A stretch of DNA of 64,000 nucleotides from Atherinomorus stipes (GCA_023101725.1 JALJCO010008698.1:43501-107500); one strand, 5' to 3'; shown: positions 1 to 10,660, numbered from the stretch's first letter. A program made the numbers and translations. The notes: generated from the letters alone by a model not told the origin.

Positions 1-1207
1 CTAATCACCCCCATAAACCGTCCTCGCTAAAAGTTGGTTGACATTCACATTTTGTAAGAATGCAACAATATATAAATACATAATTACAAATACAATATCA
101 GAAACAAGAACAAGTTGTTCGTAAATAAGTAAGTGTGGCTCTCCTAAAGATCTGTTGAGAAGTAATGGCTCTGATTGAAGCAGGTAAGTTGTTCCAGTCT
201 GATGGGGCTTTAAATTTAAATGCTCGACACCCAAATTTTTTTTGGATTTTGGGGACACAAAAAAACAAACGCTCGATATGCCTCAAGTTATATGAGGACC
301 TAATTGGAACTAAAAATTGTTTTAAATAAGATGGATAATTAAGATAAAAACATCTGAAAATAAATTGAAGCCAGTGAAAATGCCTTCTTGATTTTAATGC
401 AAACCAGTTTAGTGATGTGTACATTTGACAGTGATGCGTTCTGTAAGGACACTTCAGTACAAATCCACAGAGACTATGATAAATAACATTAAGAGGTTTA
501 AAATTTGTATCAGAGGTGCTCTGGTAAACCATATCAGCATAGTCCAGTATTGGAAGTATCAAATGAGTAATGATTCTGTTCCGTATAGATAAAGTAAAAC
601 AATTAACGGAGGAATAAAGTGATCTCAAACAAATGGAAATTTTCTTTGTAAGTGAATCTATATGTGGTCTAAATGTCAGTTGAGAGTCGAGATGAAGACC
701 AAGATATTTAAACACCTCAACTTTAACCACTGGTGAATCATCAAGAAATTTAATTGATAAATCATTTGATTGGTTATCATGTCCTAAGTTAAATAACATG
801 CAATAAGACTTTTTGTTATTGAGTGAGAGTTTGTTTTGAATAAACCATTTTTGAACCAAGCTGAAATCGGATTGTAGAGTGTTGGATGCGGGGAACATCG
901 GAACTGGAAAAATAAATTACAGTGTCATCTGCATATAAGTGTATTTGAGAGTTAAGGCAAATTTGTGGTAGATCATTTATAAATATAAAAAATAATAACG
1001 GACCTAAAGAGGACCCTTGAGGTACACCCTTGTCTACAGTCATAAAATCTGAAAAGATTCCCTGATAAACCACACACTGACGTCTGTGGTGAAAATATGA
1101 GTTAAACCAAAGCAGTGCTTGTCTTGATAAACCAATAGCATATCATTTGTCTAAGAGTAAGTAATGATCAACAAAGTCAAAAGCTTTAGCTAAATCAATA
1201 AATATAG
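1..1207 (-). pseudogene. LINE reverse transcriptase remnant, 3' part (host LINE)
   Basis: Two overlapping minus-strand frames (98-898 and 816-1073) encode the reverse transcriptase and C-terminal region of a non-LTR retrotransposon. Frame 816-1073 shows the RT motifs GVPQGSSLGPLLFF and YADDT. Frame 98-898 carries the post-RT region with KYLGLHLDSQLTF and LDYADMVYQ, typical of the CR1/L2/Rex1 group. The frame change near 816-898 shows the copy is broken. Just upstream in the element (1140-1200, minus) the FIDLAKAFDFVDH motif is readable. The rest of the same LINE resumes at 3229 beyond an inserted L2. Family assignment within the Jockey-type superfamily is inference. Confidence 0.8.
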
Positions 1208-3228
1208 TTCAAGTTCAAGTTCAAGTTCAGTTTATTTGTATAGCACGCTTACAACGACCATGGTCGCACAAAGTGCTTCACAGAGATTTAAAAGATATCC
1301 AAATAGACATGAAAGAACACAGACACTGATGACAGCACATTTACACAAAACATACTAACACATTCACACCTACTGTGTGGTCATATGTGTAAAAACTAGA
1401 AACACAAATACACACATACACACAGGGACGCACAAAACACTGGTGTACTTAGAACATATAGAATAATAAAAATGAATACAATGGCCAAATTAGAAGATAT
1501 AGAACACGAGACCAAAATAAATACTCAAGAGAATAAAAAGTACAAAGTATGAATAACCATCTCGACTAGTTGAAAGCTAGAGCAAAGAAATATGTCTTCA
1601 GTAAAGTTTTAAAGGCTTGGACAGACTGGGAACTTCTAATATGTAGCGGCAGCCTATTCCACAGTTTCGGGGCCATCACTGAGAAGGCTCTATCGCCTCG
1701 AGAAACACATTTGGTTCGAGGAACCTCTAAAAGCAACTGCGAAGAGGACCTCAGAGATCTAGTGGGAGCATGCCTGATCAAAAGCTCAGCCATATATGGC
1801 GGAGCTAAACCATTCAGAGCCTTATAAGCGAGTAATAAAATTTTAAACTGGACCCTAAAGCTGACGGGAAGCCAGTGAAGCTCAGCGAGGACGGGAGTGA
1901 TGTGGTCAGAAAGCCTCTTCCCGGTCAACAAACGGGCAGCTGCATTCTGAGCAAGCTGGAGACGGTGGAGGGATGATTTGCTGATGCCGTAATAAAGTGA
2001 ATTGCAATAATCAAGACGAGACATAATAAGCAAATGAACCACCTTCTCAAAGTCATGTTTGGGCAGGTAAGGTTTGACCTTCCCGAGGACTCGTAGGTGG
2101 AAGAAGACGCTCTTGACCACTGAGCTAACTTGTTTATCAAGCTTCAAGGAATTGTCTAAGATTACCCCCAGGCTTTTAACAAAGGGACGAGAAAAAGAGG
2201 CCACAGATCCCAACATGCTAGCTGCATCATTTGGCAGCTTATCACCAAAAATAATTATTTCAGTTTTTTGTTCATTTAGATGGAGGAAGTTGATTGCCAT
2301 CCAGGCTTTGAGGTCCTGAAGACAATCAAGCAACCCAGACACAGAACCATCTGTTGATTTAAGGGGAACATAAATTTGCAGGTCGTCTGCATAGCAATGG
2401 TAGGAGATCTTGTGTTTTCTAAATATTGATCCCAAAGGGAGTAAATAAAGTGAGAACAGGAGAGGACCTAAAATAGAACCTTGTGGGACCCCACAGGAAA
2501 GAGGTGCGGCAGCAGAGGAATGCTGTTCAAGCTGAACAGTAAAAGTTCGATCAGTGAGATAGGACCGAAACCAGCTTAGAACAGCACCTCTTAAGCCAAC
2601 ACACTGCTCCAGCCGGGATATAAGGATAAGGTGGTCTACAGTATCAAAGGCTGCGGTTAGATCCAAGAGGACCAGGGCAGCTGGACAACCAGCATCAAGA
2701 GTTAAAAAGAGATCATTAAAAATTTTTAAAAGTGCTGTTTCTGTGCTGTGGAGAGACTTAAAACCCGATTGAAACTTATCTAAAATGTCATTAAAATCCA
2801 AATGGGTTTGGAGTTGTGACAGTACAAGTTTCTCTAAAACTTTAGAGATAAAAGGAAGTTTGGAAATGGGCCTATAGTTAGCAAGAATTGAGGAGTCTAG
2901 GTTGGGTTTTTTAAGAAGAGGCTGCACTATAGCCTTTTTGAAAGAGGCTGGGACAGTGCCTGCAGCCAGGCAGAGATTCAATAGGGTCAGTATAACAGGA
3001 CCAATGGAGGAGAATGCACTTCTGATAAGGGAAGGGTGAATGCAGTCAAAGGGAGTAAATGAGGGTTTCAACCCCAAAACCACCTTGGAAAGTTCGGCGA
3101 GAGACACGGGTTCGAACTGCTCAAAGACAGCCGAGCAAATATGTGGATCTGCAGGATCTAGAACTGAGGGGGAGGTAAGGACCTAATAGTTGTGATTTTT
3201 TGTGTGAAGAAACTTGAGAATTTCTCAT
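1208..3228 (-). mobile_element. L2-type LINE inserted in another LINE
   Basis: This retrotransposon has its 3' end at 1208, with the short TTCAAG tandem typical of teleost L2 tails, and its 5' boundary at 3228. It is flanked by a 6-bp duplication ATATAG at 1202-1207 and 3229-3234. Removing it rejoins the host LINE reading frame so that GAI and FIDLAKAFD become continuous. The copy is 5'-truncated: only about 120 bp lie upstream of the reverse transcriptase frame and no endonuclease domain is visible. Confidence 0.88.
1566..3107 (-). CDS. L2-type LINE reverse transcriptase (partial ORF2)
   Basis: An open frame of 513 residues encodes an RNA-dependent DNA polymerase that would copy the LINE transcript at the nicked target site. 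Ordered RT motifs are visible: YRPISKLPFISKVLEKLV near residue 79, LVLLDLTAAFDTVDH near 145, GVPQGSILGPLLFSLYLLP near 205 and the catalytic YADDLQIYV near 239. Past the RT come SLGVILD, SRLDYCNSLYYG and the C-terminal ELHWLPVSFRVQFKILLLAY that is characteristic of L2/CR1 elements. The frame has no stop over the whole RT region, so this insertion is fairly young. The endonuclease half is missing, so it cannot be autonomous. It is not a host gene. Confidence 0.88.
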   Translation of the reverse strand: MSLAELSKVVLGLKPSFTPFDCIHPSLIRSAFSSIGPVILTLLNLCLAAGTVPASFKKAIVQPLLKKPNLDSSILANYRPISKLPFISKVLEKLVLSQLQTHLDFNDILDKFQSGFKSLHSTETALLKIFNDLFLTLDAGCPAALVLLDLTAAFDTVDHLILISRLEQCVGLRGAVLSWFRSYLTDRTFTVQLEQHSSAAAPLSCGVPQGSILGPLLFSLYLLPLGSIFRKHKISYHCYADDLQIYVPLKSTDGSVSGLLDCLQDLKAWMAINFLHLNEQKTEIIIFGDKLPNDAASMLGSVASFSRPFVKSLGVILDNSLKLDKQVSSVVKSVFFHLRVLGKVKPYLPKHDFEKVVHLLIMSRLDYCNSLYYGISKSSLHRLQLAQNAAARLLTGKRLSDHITPVLAELHWLPVSFRVQFKILLLAYKALNGLAPPYMAELLIRHAPTRSLRSSSQLLLEVPRTKCVSRGDRAFSVMAPKLWNRLPLHIRSSQSVQAFKTLLKTYFFALAFN

Positions 3229-3949
3229 ATATAGCACCTGTTTTGGCATCAACTGAAGATATTATGTCATTAGTGAATTTCAAGAGAGTGCTTGTGGTAG
3301 AGAAATTAGGTCTAAAACCAGATTGAAAAGGAGAGAGGATATAAAAGTCGTTTATGTATTGAGATAATTGATTAAATATGATTTTTTCAAATATTTTACA
3401 ACAGTATTAATTATGGATATTGTCCTGTAGTTATTGATGTCATGAGGATCACCATTTTTATACAATGGGGTCACTCTGGTACATTTCCATGATAATGGGG
3501 TAGTACATGTAAGAGATAAATTAAATAAGTCAGATAATGGGTAATCCAGAACACGTGAGGCCATTTTTATATACTTAGTCTTTCGACCATCAGGACCGGC
3601 ACTGCAGTCAGATCTTAACCCATCAATTGTCTGCTGAACTGGGCTAATATTCCTAAAGGAGAAGGAATTGCGGTGAACAGGAGTTGCTACATCAAAGGAG
3701 GAATCAGAAACAGCGAAGTCATATAACTTTGAACTACATGTAGAAAAATGCTGACTAAAAGCGCTGGCAATTTCAGAAGGGTTATCAATTATTTCATTAT
3801 TGATTTTTATAAAGTTAGTTTGCTTTTTGGGAGATTTATTAGTTACAGTATTGATTCTGTTCCAGAATTTTTTATGATTTTTAAATTCAGATGTAAGGCA
3901 GTCCTTAAAATAGTTTGCCTTAGCATTTCTTGTTTCAGTTGTACATATA
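3229..3949 (-). pseudogene. Host LINE, 5' part of the reverse transcriptase region
   Basis: Minus-strand frame 3352-3564 reads VTPLYKNGDPHDINNYRTIS, the N-terminal RT signature that normally precedes the FIDLAKAFD motif found at about 1190. Sequence 3229-3350 reads STTSTLLKFTNDIISSV and leads straight into the L2 insertion point. The element therefore continues the remnant at 1-1207. It is interrupted at 3950 by a Tc1 element, and nothing recognisable of its 5' end follows. Confidence 0.75.
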
Positions 3950-4841
3950 CACTGCCTGGACGAAAAAAAAAATCGCCACCAGGATTTAACTAAGCAAATA
4001 GGTCGGAGCCTCCTATTGGATAATTACATGATGGGCGATTATCTTTCAGCTGCAACAAGTTATTTAACCCCAACTGGTGCAATGAGTTGCTTCTCATTTC
4101 CTAAACAACCATGTGGAAAGACACATCCGTGGTCGTGGAAAAGATGTTAGTTTGTCTGAGAAGGGTCAGATCATTGGCATCAAGAGGTGAAAACATCTAA
4201 GGAGATGCAGAAACTACTAAAACTGGGTTCAGAACAGTCCAACGCATTCTGAAAAACTGGAAGGATAGTGGACCATCGTCTTCCAGGAAGAAATGTGGCC
4301 GGAAAGGCAGATGAAGTGATGCAGCATCATGCCTAGTGCTACTGTATGAGCCTGTGGGGGCAGTGTGATGATCTGGGGTTGCTGCAGTTGCTCAGGTCCA
4401 GGTTCAGCAACAGTATGAGCTCAGATAATGAGGTCAGCTGATACCTGAATATACTGAATGAGCAGCTTATTCCATCAATGGATCTTTCTTTCCTGATGGC
4501 ACGGCCATATTCCAAGATGAGCGTGCCAGAATTTATGGGGCTCAGATTGTGAAAGATGGTTCAGGGATCATCAGACATCATTTTCACACATGGATTGGCC
4601 CCCACAGAGTCCAGACCTGAACCCCATTGAGAATCTTTGGGATGTGCTGTGGTCAGACTCTACAATCATCATCAAGATCTTGGTGAAAAATTGATGCAAC
4701 AGGATGCAAATAAATCTGGTGACATTGCAGAAGCTTCTGGAAACACAGCGAATGCTGCGCAATCAAAGCTAAAGGCTCCAACCAAATGTGAAAGGTTTCA
4801 CCTTTTTTTTGTTGGAGACTTTTTTTTTTGGCCGGGCAGTG
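3950..4841 (+). mobile_element. Internally deleted Tc1-like element, copy 1
   Basis: The copy starts with CACTGCCTGGACG after TA and ends with GGCCGGGCAGTG, inverted tips of about 12 bp followed by T-rich and A-rich runs. Relics of a Tc1 transposase are readable on the plus strand: a sequence matching [10 protein letters not shown] near 4493 and [15 protein letters not shown] near 4605-4645. The DNA-binding domain and most of the DDE core are deleted. The right flanking TA is mutated to TG. The same family occurs at 8905-9570 and 27535-28421. Confidence 0.82.
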
Positions 4842-4843
4842 TG

Positions 4844-4844
<1 letters not shown>

Positions 4845-4920
<76 letters not shown>
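4845..4920. repeat. (TA)n microsatellite
   Basis: This is an uninterrupted TA dinucleotide run of about 76 bp directly to the right of Tc1 copy 1. It probably grew from the TA target site or its flank. Confidence 0.97.
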
Positions 4921-4923
<3 letters not shown>

Positions 4924-4936
4924 TGGCCGGGCAGTG
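4921..4936. mobile_element. Tip-to-tip Tc1 remnant
   Basis: CACTGGCCGGGCAGTG, bounded by TA on both sides, consists of the first five bases of the Tc1 tip joined to the last eleven bases of the same terminal repeat. It looks like a copy that lost its whole interior. Confidence 0.5.
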
Positions 4937-5269
4937 TACACCGTAAGTATACTTTATAAGGTCATTTTAAGTTTGCAAAACCACACTTTTAAATACACTA
5001 CTACTAGTACATTTCAGTTTATTGAAATATACTTTAAGACTGATTTACTAAGATCTCAGATAAAGAGCGCTAATCTGTTTGTGGCCCAGGTAGATGTGTC
5101 CGCTGTGTCCGCACTGTTTGTGATCTACTAAGATTGCTCATGCAGTCCGCAACAGCTGCAAACATCAGTATTTAAATGAGGATTTAACTGTGCCATTGCT
5201 TTGCAATGGAAAGTTAAAGACCATGTCATAAACACATAAACTGCTAACACGACTGCGCAGTCTGCCGGC

Positions 5270-5828
5270 CACAAACAAGCGTGCGTCGTTTTATTATAAA
5301 GTTCGGTCCTTCACTGCGGTGAATCGGTCACTTTGATCCACTTCTTCCTCAGCATCACTTCAGTCTGGAATGAAAACTTGGCATTGGCGTTTATCCGATT
5401 TACAAAGTTTAACAGAGTAGTAGCTGACGGACTACTGTTAGCAGGTTAGCATTAGCCAGCTTGATGACGTGCCTAACATTGTGCGGCTGAAAACACACAA
5501 GCATCTGAAAGCGTCTCCTTTCTTGGCAGTCCCCAGTTGTTCCACTGGAAACGGGGGGGTACAGACCCGATTTTCAGATGTTTGTGTGTTTTAAGACGCA
5601 CAATGTTAAGCACGTCAGTAAACGCTAGCTGGCTAATGCTAGCATGCTGTGAAGTGCCGGTGTTGTGCCCCACCGGCGACAAACAAACGTGTGTTTTATT
5701 ATAAAGTTCGTCCCTTCACCGCGGCGAATCGATCGCTTTGATCCAGCTTTTGATCCAGTATCACTTCAGTCTGGAATGAAAACTTAAGTATGTTTGGAGT
5801 TTATCCGATTTAAACAGTATAACAGAGC
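5270..5828. repeat. Composite direct and inverted repeat block
   Basis: A segment of about 155 bp (TTTTATTATAAAGTTCG and onward to TTTATCCGATTTA) occurs at 5270-5425 and again at 5672-5828 in direct orientation. Between them, arms at 5446-5511 and 5574-5645 are inverted repeats containing CTAACATTGTGCG and its complement CGCACAATGTTAAG. This suggests an unclassified foldback element. No coding sequence is seen from 4940 to 6420. Confidence 0.6.
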
Positions 5829-6436
5829 AGGAACGGCTGTCGTTAACATGGCCCGGAAGAGGAAGTGCCCAAATACCGGGAACTCCCGGTAAGCGTGATA
5901 ATCCCCTATGGTCTTAATGGTCTTGGGCCTTCTTATTTATCTAACCTGCTTTTAAACTAAAGTTTCATGACAAAACATTGGTGAAATGAAGGAGTTTGTG
6001 GCAGATGATGCCTTATTTAGAGGCTGCACAAGGTTTGACCCATCACTGCCATTATATCGGACATACCCTGATCTGGAGTGGATCTAAATATCTGCTGAAG
6101 GAATTCAAGTTGCACCAAAACTGTCTGGGGGAGGAAATGAACGGATTCATGCTACAAAATAGATCCAGGTTGAAAAAAAAAACGAAGTTCCCCTTTAAGA
6201 CCTTTTCAATAAAGCATTTAATTAATTTGTCATTTATATTTCTGACTGTTTTATTCATTGACTTACCTATTTATTTGTTTTTAACTGTGTTATTATAGTT
6301 TTGATTTTACCAAGGCAAGTTGTATCAGTTGTTTTTATTACTCTTTTGTCCATATTTTAATACTGATAGTTCTTAATTGTTCTTATTGACATTCATGTGA
6401 TTCAATCTTTTTTTTTTTCTCCTCTACTTGTCCTGT

Positions 6437-6535
6437 CCAGCATCATAGCAGCAGAATGGAAATCTGATTGCTTTATTCTGTTGAACAGTTTTGCTTTACC
6501 AAGCGGAGCTTTATGAACATAAGGCTCCACTTGAT
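6437..6535. repeat. Arm of a dispersed inverted repeat pair (left)
   Basis: The sequence starting CATCATAGCAGCAGAATGG and ending TTATGAACATAAGGCTC recurs in inverse orientation at 8757-8840 with few mismatches. The spacing is about 2.2 kb. Confidence 0.7.
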
Positions 6536-6865
6536 ATCATGTTTATTCATTTTATTTCTTTATTTAAACATTTGTCTATTACACCATTCCATTTCATACT
6601 GCTGGGCCTGACAAGGGAGAAATGAAAGTTAACAGAGGTAATGATAGAAAGTGAAACAGAGAGAAAGGAGTAAGGAAGAGGAAGAGAGAGAGGAGAGAAA
6701 ACATGAATCCACTTACACAGTTCACTGGTACATCTGTACCGCGATCCCTAAACAACCAAGGTCTCTGTTGGAAAACAAAACAAGCAATCCCCTACAGGAG
6801 GACCTGCAGGTGGCTTAAATATCCTCAGATCATACAAACACACACAAACACACGCAGAACTACGC

Positions 6866-7053
6866 AGAGAAGAGGTACAACCTAGTCAGCGCAATGGGAA
6901 GTAGAGAAGAGGTACAACCTAGTCATCGCAATGGGAAGTAGAGAAGAGGTACAACCTAGTCATCGCAATGGGAAGCAGAGAAGAGGTACAACCTAGTCAG
7001 CGCAATGGGAAGTAGAGAAGAGGTACAACCTAGTCAGCGCAATGGGAAGCAGT
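6866..7053. repeat. 37-bp tandem repeat, five copies
   Basis: The unit contains AGAGAAGAGGTACAACCTAG followed by TCAGCGCAATGGGAAG. Copies differ only at a G/T after TCA and at the last base. Confidence 0.9.
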
Positions 7054-7420
7054 GTCACAGTGTCAACATGCATAATAAAGGGTCTCCGTGGTGATACAGT
7101 CATGCAGATGCAGCCTCGTCTCTGCAAGGAGGAGGAAGCCCGCAAGGCTCACGACCCAGGCCCCCAGCAGCCACCCAGAGGCCCAGATCCCAGCCGCCCC
7201 CCCCCCCCCCCAAAGAACGGACATGCATCCCCCAAAGGGCGGCAAGAGGCGGCCCCAGCCGGAGCCCCCCGCGGTCTCAGGGCCCAGGCCCCAGCGGACC
7301 AAGACCAGCAGCTGGCGACCCCACTGGGCGCCAGCTGCCCAGCGTCGGGCTCAAAACCCAAGCACCCAGGAGTTGTTTCACCATCCAGAAGTAAACAGTG
7401 ACGCACATCTAATTGGGTGC
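7054..7420. other. GC-rich stretch without recognisable gene
   Basis: A C- and G-rich segment with a 13-C run near 7199. It opens frames of about 80-120 residues on both strands at once, which reflects composition. The translations are proline, arginine and glycine rich and match no family I know. I see nothing between 7420 and 7735 either. Confidence 0.4.
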
Positions 7421-7735
7421 TGAATAAAGTGGAACATAAGATAAAGAGCAGAAACACGCACACCACAAGGACTCCCTAAGAGTTTTTAATGGGTGACGTG
7501 TCGTTTTGGGAGTGCGAATATCTTTATTTTAATTCGTCATCCACACTTCAATTTTTGTCGAAGGGAATCCCGGAAGTGACGTATGTGGGAGCGCAACGAC
7601 ATTCCCGTTTCCAGGCCTATTTCGACATCATAATCAGCAAGACTTTTTTATAGCACATTGGGTTTTACATGAAAGTCTTCTTCAGCCTCCCCTGGAAGTC
7701 TTTTCTTTTATAAGAATAAAAAGGTGAAACCGGGG

Positions 7736-7815
7736 CATATGTGTACCTTCCATCAGCACGGTGACCCCCCACAGCAGACCAACAAGAGCCGCTTTGTGGG
7801 TGTGAAGGAAAACAG
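7736..7815 (-). pseudogene. CALHM-family gene fragment (copy D)
   Basis: The minus strand reads KAALVGLLWGVTVLMEG at about 7755-7805. This lines up with the third transmembrane segment of the CALHM paralogues in this window (KAALVGQLWVVSVLIDG in copy B, RAAFIALLWVVCVLIGG in copy A). The WYVCC motif that should follow is replaced by THMPR, and the flanks (7682-7735 and 7816-7980) show no clear TM2 or TM4. A cysteine-rich stretch upstream (YLQVCMHVSVCGGC, about 7930-7970) could be a decayed relic of the loop before TM3, but that is weak. It is a degraded fourth member of the cluster, more than 4 kb beyond copy A on the downstream side. Confidence 0.6.
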
Positions 7816-8334
7816 TAGTGCTGGTTAGTCTACAAAGTGGATTCTTGCACAGCGGTGTTGTTGATTCGCTGCTGCTTTCCAGATTCCCCGTTGGCGGTGT
7901 CGTTGATCCACCGCTCTCCTTTCTTTTCTTGCATCCTCCACACAGACACATGCATGCATACCTGCAGATACAATATGCTACAATAATGTTGGCAAAAAAA
8001 ACCTTCAGCTACATGTTGATGGTGAAGTTTGATGATATCTGCTGCAGTATGGCCATGTGTGAAAGGAATGTTGGAGTTTGAAGATGATTCATTCATCTGT
8101 TTCATCAAACAAACCGTCACCGGATCTCTATGAATTGGAAAACTACCCAGGAGCAGAGTTTTATTTCACCGAAACGCAGCCCTCAACCTGCAAAGCATAT
8201 GTGATGCAAGGTCAGTTTTATTGGGAACGTTGTTCTGATAACACGACATTATATCTGATCTGCCTCGGCTGTTCTGAGTTCAAGTTCAACTTTATTTCGA
8301 CACACATCCTCACAACCAAAGGATGACTTGAGGA

Positions 8335-8372
8335 GTGGGATTAACAGAAGAGATCTCTTCTGTTAATCCCAC
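8335..8372. repeat. 38-bp perfect palindrome
   Basis: The arm GTGGGATTAACAGAAGAGA is followed at once by its exact complement, with AGATCT at the centre and no spacer. It lies just after a decayed L2 tail (TTCAAGTTCAACTTTATTTC at 8279-8298). Confidence 0.95.
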
Positions 8373-8480
8373 ATAAACTCGCATCTGAAGACAGTTTTTA
8401 GTCTCAGACTGAGATTTTACAAAGACTGGGAATCTTGCAGGACCACAATTTACAACGAGATTCTTCCAGCATTTTTCCCA

Positions 8481-8733
8481 CACTCTCAAAAACAGAGGTA
8501 CGAGACAGGATCATTTCTGTACCTGAAGGTACATTTTTTACAAATATTCTCTTAAAAGTACAGTATTGGTCTTTATGAGGCCAGAAGAACCTATATACTA
8601 TGAAAAAGGGTCCAAAGTAATATAACGTACACATTTGTACCATTTCAACCCTAAGGGTACCTGCAGCATTGAAAAATGTGCGTAGCTTTGGACAAGCAAC
8701 AAGCTTTGTCCCCTTTTAAGTACAAATTGTTCC
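8481..8733. mobile_element. GTAC-rich MITE family, copy 1 (deleted)
   Basis: It begins CACTCTCAAAAACAGAGGTA and contains repeated GGTAC/GTACC motifs and CCTATATACTATGAAAAAGG. It matches the full copies at 25642-26200 and 59523-60062 but lacks about 250 bp of the interior and a clean right end. Confidence 0.75.
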
Positions 8734-8756
8734 CATCATCACCATCATCAAGTTGA

Positions 8757-8862
8757 GCCTTATGTTCATAAAGCTCCGTTTGGTAAAGCAAAACTGTTCA
8801 ACAAAATAAAGCAATCAGATTTCCATTCTGCTGCTATGATGCTGGACAGGACAAGTAAAAAA
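8757..8862. repeat. Arm of a dispersed inverted repeat pair (right)
   Basis: This is the reverse complement of the arm at 6437-6535, including CAGATTTCCATTCTGCTGC and the TGGACAGGACAAGT extension. It ends in an A run next to the truncated Tc1 copy. Confidence 0.7.
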
Positions 8863-8904
8863 AAAAAATCCAGTGTTAAAATCAAGAAAAATGAATTTAC
8901 TTCA

Positions 8905-9570
8905 GAAACGACTAAAACTGTGTTCAGAACAGTCCAACGCATTCTGAAAAAACTGGAAGGATAGTGGACCATCGTCTTCCAGGAAGAAATGTGGCCGGAA
9001 AGGCAGATGAAGTGATGCAGCATCATGCCTAGTGCTACTGTATGAGCCTGTGGGGGCAGTGTGATGATCTGGGGTTGCTGCAGTTGCTCAGGTCCAGGTT
9101 CAGCAACAGTATGAGCTCAGATAATGAGGTCAGCTGATACCTGAATATACTGAATGAGCAGGTTCTTCCATCAATGGATGTTTCTTTCCTGATGGCACGG
9201 CCATATTCCAAGATGACCGTGCCAGAATTTATCGGAGCTCAGATTGTGAAAGATGGTTCAGGGATCATCAGACATCATTCTCACACATGGATTGGCCCCC
9301 ACAGAGTCCAGACCTGAACCCCATTGAGAATCTTTGGGATGTGCTAGAGAGGGCTTTGCGCAGCGGTCAGACTCTACCATCATCATCAAGATCTTGGTGA
9401 ATAATTAATGCAACACTGTGTGGAAATAAATCTGCTGACATTGCAGAAGCTTATCGAAACAATGCCACAGTGAATGCGTGCCGTAATCAAAGCTAAAGGC
9501 GGTCCAACAAAGTATTAGAGTCAATGACCTTGTTTTTTTGGTGGCGACTTCTTTTTTTGGCCAGGCAGTG
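8905..9570 (+). mobile_element. Tc1-like element, copy 2 (left-truncated)
   Basis: This is the same family as 3950-4841 and nearly identical from ACTGTGTTCAGAACAGTCCA to the right tip GGCCAGGCAGTG, followed by TA. The plus strand keeps frames corresponding to Tc1 C-terminal motifs ([19 protein letters not shown] at about 9320-9375). The left terminal repeat is absent. Confidence 0.8.
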
Positions 9571-10064
9571 TATCTGTGGCTGTTCACCCCGGATCTGTGT
9601 AAAATTTAAAAAGCATTTATATTTTCTTTTAATGTATTTTTTTCTGACTCGTTCAGCCAAAAACAAGGAGAAAAGTTGTCTAGAACTTGATAAAAGTTCA
9701 TATAATTCCAATATTCAGCCTAAGTGGATAAGTAAATAACCCGTTCCCACCTGGATCATCACTGAGGCAGAGCTAGCGCTGCTGCCTTCATCAGACTTTC
9801 CTTCATGTTTCACAATTCGAGGAAGCAAGCGCAGTGCGAGCTCCGTCAGACGTTTGCTAGATCAAACGTCTGTTAGCTGACGGCTGTTTGTCTCTGAGGA
9901 AATCCTCAGAGAGTGTGGATAGGTTAGGATTCTCCTCAGGTTTCTCTTCCCACTGCGCAATGAGACCTTTAAATGACAAACATTTGACGTAATTTTTTAA
10001 CATCCAAATCAGGTCTCCTGAAGGTGCAGAATGAAAGTTTTTATTACATCTTTTTCAGGTGTTG

Positions 10065-10660
10065 CATTGAGGTCCAATTCTGGCGTCTGGACGTTCACAA
10101 GACGTGCAAATTCTGCACTTATTCTACTTGTTGGGTTTGGGGGTTACAACTGAACTAGTAAGACAGTGGTGAAGTTTAACCAGGACCATTTGATTGATGG
10201 AGCAGTGTTTCAAGCCTCTCTGCCACAGAGGATGTCAGGAAGCCATCAATGATGTGTAGTTGAATTTACAGAAACAAATAAAAATAAAAAAAATAATTTT
10301 TTTTTTTAAATTGAAATGGAGAGGGGGCAAGAAAAATGGAACGTTAATTGGGATAAAATCTATGAATCTATAAATGAACAAGTGAAAATTCTGCATTTAT
10401 TTTGCACGTTCTGATGACGTCTAGATGTGGTCCTTGACAGACGTCCAAAGGAGATTCTTACTTGAACGTCAGTTTAACGTGTAAAAGAGGTCCAATAATG
10501 ACGTCTAATACTTGGATCTATTTTGCACGTTACTTTAACGTCTAGATTTGGTCTTCACATGGCGTCCAAATTCTGAACGTCATTACGACGTCTCAAACAG
10601 GTCCAATTTAGACGTCATATTTCTAACCTATTTTGCACGTCGCACTGACATGATCTGCAC
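10065..10660. repeat. ACGTC-rich degenerate tandem repeat
   Basis: TTTGCACG starts at 10401, 10522 and 10632, marking a degenerate unit of 110-121 bp. Each unit has several ACGTC or GACGT motifs, some forming full TGACGTC-like sites. A related piece with CTGGACGTTC lies at 10080-10130. It may be a transposon interior. No coding frame is convincing. Sequences 9575-10060 and 10660-11120 show nothing further. Confidence 0.55.

Noticed and set aside
7042..7466. Proline- and arginine-rich frames on both strands
   Set aside because: They come from a GC-rich stretch with a poly-C run. No recognisable domain and equal openness in several frames.
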